From the NCBI GenBank assembly GCA_947632285.1, contig CANROT010000005.1, positions 1-36,310 on the forward strand: a stretch of 36,310 bases of DNA, read 5' to 3'. Position numbers and translations under genes: made by a program. Below, piece after piece: positions 32,427-36,310 of this stretch. Numbering within the stretch: the first letter of the stretch is position 1; every line of letters starts with the position of its first letter. This DNA is from an uncultured Clostridia bacterium (GTDB lineage: Bacteria; Bacillota; Clostridia; Oscillospirales; CAG-272). Below the pieces are notes generated by a model that saw only the letters and a program-made list of their open reading frames with translations, did no database searches and was not told the origin of the DNA.

Positions 32427-33486
32427 GGAATATCTCCCGCTCCGGTGGTGCAGGGACTTTTCGGACGTCCTGTACGGCATGTGCGGGGACTCATTCGACC
32501 CTGAAAAAATCAGGAGGCTGCTTATGGTCCGCAGCTCCGGCGAGGCGGAAAGGCTGCTTGAAGACCCAGCCCTCAGAAACCTAGTCCGGTGCTTCACTCC
32601 CGCCATCATGGAACGCCGCGGGGCATACGGAGCGTTTACGGAGAACCTGTTCGACATGGACTGCGTTTCCCTTGCGTGCCTATGGGGCAGGAACAAGCAG
32701 GCGTTCCGGATCGATCCCGATTTTGCAAGGGAGCTGGCAGGCACGGAAAACGTGCGCATCTTAAAGGACATGTTTGATTTCCTGCCGTATAAATACGTTT
32801 ACCTCGATTTTTCGGAATCGCCCGAAATCTGCCGCGCAATAAGGGGCGAAGGGCTGTTTGCGTGCGTCGAAAAGGACTGCGGAGGCAGCTGGCGCATCCA
32901 CTCCTGCAAGATATCGGACGCCTTGTTTTTCGGCGACGTCATATCGCTGGCAAACGAAGACGCCGAGATTGGGACGGACGTTTTCATGGGACCCGATGAG
33001 ATTGAGACGTATGGCGCCGGAGGCTTTGCGGGCACCGTTTCCGTTGACATGCGGCTGCAGCGGACGCTCGTGCTTCAGACGCTCATGTACCTCTGCTCCG
33101 TCGAACCCGACATTCGGGAAAACCCCGAAACCAAGGAAACCTACAGAAAGCCTTCTTCAGCCCTTGCGAGGCCGCGCGACAGGTTTTCGGAACTCCGCGC
33201 ATGGGACGTCGGCGCAAGGTACGGAGCCGCCTTCAGGAAATGGAAGGCTGAAAAGGAAGGCTGCGCGGACGGAGGAACGCGCGGGACTCAGGGAAGGATG
33301 CGCCCGCACTCAAAGAAGGCGCACTGGTCCCATTTCTGGTACGGAAAAAAGGACGGCGGGGAACGCGTCAGGCGTCCGAAGTGGATCGCCGAGTATTACG
33401 TCGGATTAGACGGAAAAAGCCCCGACAGCCTTCCGGCGGTCATACACAGGACGGCGAAAGCGCGCGGGGAAGCCGAAAGGGATTAA
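32407..33486 (+). CDS. Hypothetical protein, 359 aa
   Basis: No domain recognised. Starts MKRRNGKEYLPLRWCRDFSD at 32407, chosen because AAGGAG lies 9 nt upstream; a longer frame from 32353 would use TTG. The C-terminal part has an HTH-like or basic region with RPHSKKAHWSHFWYGKKDG followed by RRPKWIAEYYVG. Similar tails ('HWHHFWVGPR...') occur in proteins of unknown function found on conjugative elements. Directly upstream of topoisomerase III by 17 bp. Confidence 0.65.
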   Translation: MKRRNGKEYLPLRWCRDFSDVLYGMCGDSFDPEKIRRLLMVRSSGEAERLLEDPALRNLVRCFTPAIMERRGAYGAFTENLFDMDCVSLACLWGRNKQAFRIDPDFARELAGTENVRILKDMFDFLPYKYVYLDFSESPEICRAIRGEGLFACVEKDCGGSWRIHSCKISDALFFGDVISLANEDAEIGTDVFMGPDEIETYGAGGFAGTVSVDMRLQRTLVLQTLMYLCSVEPDIRENPETKETYRKPSSALARPRDRFSELRAWDVGARYGAAFRKWKAEKEGCADGGTRGTQGRMRPHSKKAHWSHFWYGKKDGGERVRRPKWIAEYYVGLDGKSPDSLPAVIHRTAKARGEAERD

Positions 33487-33503
33487 GGAGAAAGGAAAAA
33501 ACA

Positions 33504-35594
33504 GTGAATACGATATTTATAACCGAAAAGCCGTCAGTGGCTCAGGAGTATGCAAAGATACTGAAGGTGCAGAGGGACGGCGAAAAAAGCGATGGCCGCA
33601 TAAGCGGGCGCTCTCCCGTCTTGGGAAAGAACGTGATAATCACATGGGCGGTAGGACATCTCATCGCAATATCCCCTCCCGAAGAACAGAATCCCGAATG
33701 GGGAGGCAGGTGGTCTCAGGCCAAGCTGCCGATGATTCCCGAAAGATTCAAGTATTACGTGCTACCTGACACAAAAAAGCAGTTCGACGTCATAAAGAGC
33801 CTGTACCTGTCGAAGGAGACGGAGGCGATTTACTATGCGGGCGACTCAGGACGCGAGGGCATCTACATACAGGCGCTGATAAGGAACCAGATATTTAAGA
33901 CCGAGCCGAAGGCGGACGAAAAGGTCGTATGGATCGACAGCTATACCGAAAAGGCCGTGCTTGACGGCATCAGGAACGCAAAGCCGTATGCCGACTACCG
34001 CAGCATCATTGACGCGGGCTACGGACGCGCCATCTCCGATTGGATCATCGGAATGAACCTTACCGAGTGCTTTACGCTCAAAACAAGGAAGCTCATAAAG
34101 GTAGGCAGGGTAATGACCCCGACCCTCGCCATGGTTGTCAAAAGGCAGGAGGAAATCGACGGATTCGTCAAGACCCCGTACTTCGGCATAAAGGCGGAGC
34201 TTGGGGACGGCTGTGCCGCATGGAAGGCCGTTAAGGGCTCAAGGTTTCATGAAAGCCCCCTTCTGTATAACGAAACGGGCTTTTTAAGGCGTTCCGATGC
34301 CGAAAGCCTCCTAAACGGGCTTAACGGGGACCCGAAGCTTACGGTCTGCGGCGTTAAGGTTCAGAAAAAGACCGAATACGCGCCTTACCTTTTCAACCTT
34401 GCCGACCTGCAGGCGTACTGCTCCAAAAACTACCGCATATCTCCCGCTCAGGCGCTGTCCATAGCCCAGAGCCTCTATGAGAAGAAGCTTACCACATATC
34501 CGAGAACGGACGCAAGGTTCCTGTCTTCCGCCGTCGCCGCCGAGCTTAAGGCGCAGGGATATGACGTGCCTGAAAGATACGTCGATGACGGCAGGATCAC
34601 CGACCACTACGCCATCATACCTACCTTTAACGGAGACCCTTCTTCCCTCACGGGGCTTGAGGAAGCCGTTTACAAGGCGGTGCTTAAGCGCTTTACGGAC
34701 ACCATGAAGCCTCCTTACGTCTACAACGCCGTATCGGTCGATTACGAACACCGGTCCGGCGAGCATTTCTTCGAGAGCTACAGGCAGCCCGTTCAGGCGG
34801 GCTTCAAGAACATATCGGAGGACGGCGAGGCTGTCAGGAAGGAACCTCCCGTTAAGGGAACGTCAGTAAACGTCTCTGCGTTCGGCATTACCGAAAACGA
34901 AACCAAGCCGCCTGCGGCATACACCACCGGCTCTCTCATTCTTGCAATGGAGAAGGCGGGAAGGCTTATTGAGGACGAAGAACTCAGGGAACAGATAAAG
35001 ACGTCCGGCATAGGCACGTCGGCTACGAGGGCGGGAATCATAGAAAAGCTTGCGGCTCCCGACCGGAACGGCGTCAGCTTCATAACGATCGACAGAAACC
35101 AGAAGGTCGCCCCTACCGAGTTCGGCAGGGCGGTCATACCGCAGGTGGCGGCGTTTGACGAAAAGCTGATTTCCCCCGAAAAGACCGCTGAGATGGAATC
35201 GGGGCTGTCCGACGTGGCGGCAGGCAGGCTCGCCCTTGACGCCTACCTTGCGGCAGTAAAAAAGCAGGTCAGGGACACCGTGGCGGCAGTGCTTAACGGG
35301 ACGGCCGCTTCGTTTGCGGACATGCGGGGAACGTCATCGGAATACAAATGCCCCCATTGCGGAGGCAGGGTAAGCAGGGGACGCTTCGGCTGGTACTGTC
35401 AGGAAAAATGCGGGTTCTCTCCGATGAAGGTCTACGGGCATGAGCTTACCGACGGGCAGATAACCGCCCTGCTGTCGGGCAGGGAAGCCTCCTTCAGCGT
35501 AAAGGGCAGGAAGACCGTCGTGCTTCCCGAAGTCACGCCTAATGAGTGGAACGGCAGAACTTATTACAACTGGAAGGTCAGGAAAAAGGATTAA
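33504..35594 (+). CDS. topB: DNA topoisomerase III (type IA, plasmid/ICE type)
   Basis: 696 residues from GTG 33504 (AAGGAGAAAGG upstream; the longer frame starts inside the previous gene). The toprim domain shows TEKPSVAQEY (E8) and GDSGREG (D114-S-G-R-E-G), the DxGREG form common in element-encoded topoisomerases. The active-site tyrosine is Y332 in LTTYPRTDARF. A C-terminal zinc ribbon (CPHCGGRVS, then WYCQEKCGFSP) and a second half-repeat follow. It decatenates or relaxes DNA during transfer or replication of the element. Confidence 0.95.
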   Translation: MNTIFITEKPSVAQEYAKILKVQRDGEKSDGRISGRSPVLGKNVIITWAVGHLIAISPPEEQNPEWGGRWSQAKLPMIPERFKYYVLPDTKKQFDVIKSLYLSKETEAIYYAGDSGREGIYIQALIRNQIFKTEPKADEKVVWIDSYTEKAVLDGIRNAKPYADYRSIIDAGYGRAISDWIIGMNLTECFTLKTRKLIKVGRVMTPTLAMVVKRQEEIDGFVKTPYFGIKAELGDGCAAWKAVKGSRFHESPLLYNETGFLRRSDAESLLNGLNGDPKLTVCGVKVQKKTEYAPYLFNLADLQAYCSKNYRISPAQALSIAQSLYEKKLTTYPRTDARFLSSAVAAELKAQGYDVPERYVDDGRITDHYAIIPTFNGDPSSLTGLEEAVYKAVLKRFTDTMKPPYVYNAVSVDYEHRSGEHFFESYRQPVQAGFKNISEDGEAVRKEPPVKGTSVNVSAFGITENETKPPAAYTTGSLILAMEKAGRLIEDEELREQIKTSGIGTSATRAGIIEKLAAPDRNGVSFITIDRNQKVAPTEFGRAVIPQVAAFDEKLISPEKTAEMESGLSDVAAGRLALDAYLAAVKKQVRDTVAAVLNGTAASFADMRGTSSEYKCPHCGGRVSRGRFGWYCQEKCGFSPMKVYGHELTDGQITALLSGREASFSVKGRKTVVLPEVTPNEWNGRTYYNWKVRKKD

Positions 35595-35609
35595 AAGAGG
35601 GGAAACGAC

Positions 35610-36310
35610 ATGGAAACTGATTACGGAAAAAATTTAACAGAAAAAAACGACAGGGCTGCAAGGGAGATCTTAAAGAGGGAGGCAGCGGAGCATCCCGACG
35701 GCTACAGGCTCTGCTTTGACCCCGACCCCGGCAACAGGATAGACCCCGCCGACATGGCCTCCGCTTTTTCGCGCTATGCGGAAGACGTGCGGGCGGCCCG
35801 CAGGAAGGGCGCAGAACCCGATTACCCGTCCTTTAAGAGCTTCCTTAAAGACTTTATCTACAGGAAATGGGAGCTTTGGGACGTCTTCGAGGACTTTACG
35901 GCAATATACTTCTTTGAATCCAAGACGCCGGAGGAATCGGAGGCGGTGAGGGATTACCTGCACCGGAACTGCCTCAGCCTTGAGGATGCTCTTGACGAAG
36001 CGGGCTTTGCAGGAATCGACTTCGCGCGGAGATTGGCCGAGCAGAACGACGCCCGCCGCGCCGCCGCTTCGGCGGCTTTTTTCTTGCCGCATGGGTGCGG
36101 CAAAGGAAAATGCATGCCTTTGGGGCATCATAACGTATTTGCGATAGGTATTTGCTTTTCCGGCGGAACCGGCATAAGATGGGGAGGAACGCGAAAAGGA
36201 GGACTTCCCATGAGAACGACTGTGACTGCAGAGCAATTGGACCAGGAGCGCGCGCTGTATCATCTTCAGCATGCGGACGTGACGGACTGCATGTTTGCAG
36301 GCCCTGCCGA
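35610..36310 (+). CDS. Hypothetical protein, frame open through a terminator to the window end
   Basis: Starts METDYGKNLTEKNDRAAREI at 35610 with GAGGGGAAAC upstream, 16 bp after topB. The first ~150 residues are protein-like (SFKSFLKDFIYRKWELWDVF, SLEDALDEAGFAGIDFARRL) but belong to no family I recognise. From about residue 151 (RAAASAAFF) the codons coincide with a terminator hairpin and then look non-coding, yet no stop occurs before the DUF3737-like start at 36210 in the same frame. The natural end is probably near 36060; the stop was perhaps lost. Confidence 0.55.
   Translation, partial: METDYGKNLTEKNDRAAREILKREAAEHPDGYRLCFDPDPGNRIDPADMASAFSRYAEDVRAARRKGAEPDYPSFKSFLKDFIYRKWELWDVFEDFTAIYFFESKTPEESEAVRDYLHRNCLSLEDALDEAGFAGIDFARRLAEQNDARRAAASAAFFLPHGCGKGKCMPLGHHNVFAIGICFSGGTGIRWGGTRKGGLPMRTTVTAEQLDQERALYHLQHADVTDCMFAGPA
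36060..36083 (+). terminator. Intrinsic terminator at the end of the topoisomerase operon
   Basis: GCCGCCG CTT CGGCGGC stem (7 bp, G+C only) followed by TTTTTTC on the plus strand. A second small hairpin (TTGCCGC/GCGGCAA) lies just after. It marks the expected end of the rightward operon although the reading frame continues through it. Confidence 0.85.
36210..36310 (+). CDS. DUF3737-like protein, N-terminus (runs off window)
   Basis: A new start with AAAAGGAGGACTTCCC before the ATG. The visible residues MRTTVTAEQLDQERALYHLQ and ADVTDCMFAGPAD resemble the N-terminus of DUF3737 proteins (right-handed beta-helix fold, function unknown), which begin with 'ERALY/F ... C.F...GES'. Only 33 residues are visible. 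It is in frame with the preceding open frame but has its own ribosome site after a terminator. Confidence 0.55.
   Translation, partial: MRTTVTAEQLDQERALYHLQHADVTDCMFAGPA

Noticed and set aside
33843..33860. Loss of an acidic residue in the topoisomerase toprim motif (DSGREG instead of DPDREG)
   Set aside because: DxGREG variants are common in topoisomerases carried by conjugative elements, so this is not evidence of inactivity.

Overview
The window reads as the core of a large conjugative element (ICE or conjugative plasmid) from a Gram-positive anaerobe, most likely a Clostridia/Lachnospiraceae-type Firmicute. I base this on strong AGGAGG-type ribosome binding sites, perfect SigA promoters with TTGACA and TATAAT boxes 17 bp apart, a Gram-positive type IV secretion set (VirD4, TrbL/VirB6-like, PrgI, a Maff2-like small pilin, VirB4, a CD1108-like wall hydrolase), a MOBV relaxase and a plasmid-type topoisomerase III. 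No integrase or replication initiator is visible, so the ends and the replication mode are not shown. Species is not assignable.

Layout. Positions 1-2951 (minus strand) hold a partial RNase HI, the RNA ligase RtcB, a tRNA-like RNA with an odd D-domain, a normal tRNA-Ser(GCT), a small membrane protein, and a ~247-nt structured RNA with a tRNA-like acceptor stem and T-arm behind a perfect promoter. Positions 3034-6470 (minus) are accessory genes: two regulators or hypotheticals, an HD phosphohydrolase, a tiny membrane peptide, a DpnD/PcfM protein, a lipoprotein thermonuclease and one unknown. A LexA/CI-like S24 repressor (6671-7273, plus) faces them across an operator-rich divergent promoter region. 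Positions 7279-11191 (minus) form an operon with a RecD-like helicase, an XRE regulator, a membrane-anchored surface protein and unknowns. A wrecked C5 DNA methyltransferase follows (11334-13188).

Positions 13202-29778 (all minus) are the transfer module in two transcription units. The distal unit starts near 25530: tiny ORF, sigma-like protein, unknown, 1510-aa C40-like protein, an internal terminator, unknown, VirD4, VirB6-like, PrgI/VirB3-like, VirB2-like, a large membrane-anchored protein and two small proteins. The proximal unit starts near 29873: unknown, relaxase, VirB4. The promoters at 11250, 25530 and 29873 share a near-identical ~70-bp element, so the helicase operon and both transfer operons look co-regulated.

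Positions 29944-31048 contain no convincing gene but hold an oriT-like hairpin, helically phased inverted repeats, a possible promoter, a ~600-bp region rich in long nested inverted repeats (candidate large structured RNA) and a ~25-bp degenerate tandem repeat array. On the plus strand follow a truncated N4/N6 DNA methyltransferase, an HTH regulator, three unknowns, topoisomerase III, and a gene that runs without a stop through a terminator hairpin into a DUF3737-like start at the window edge.

The most unusual content is the RtcB/tRNA/structured-RNA locus, the second structured-RNA candidate, the shared promoter modules and the terminator inside the transfer operon. Functional links between them are inference.
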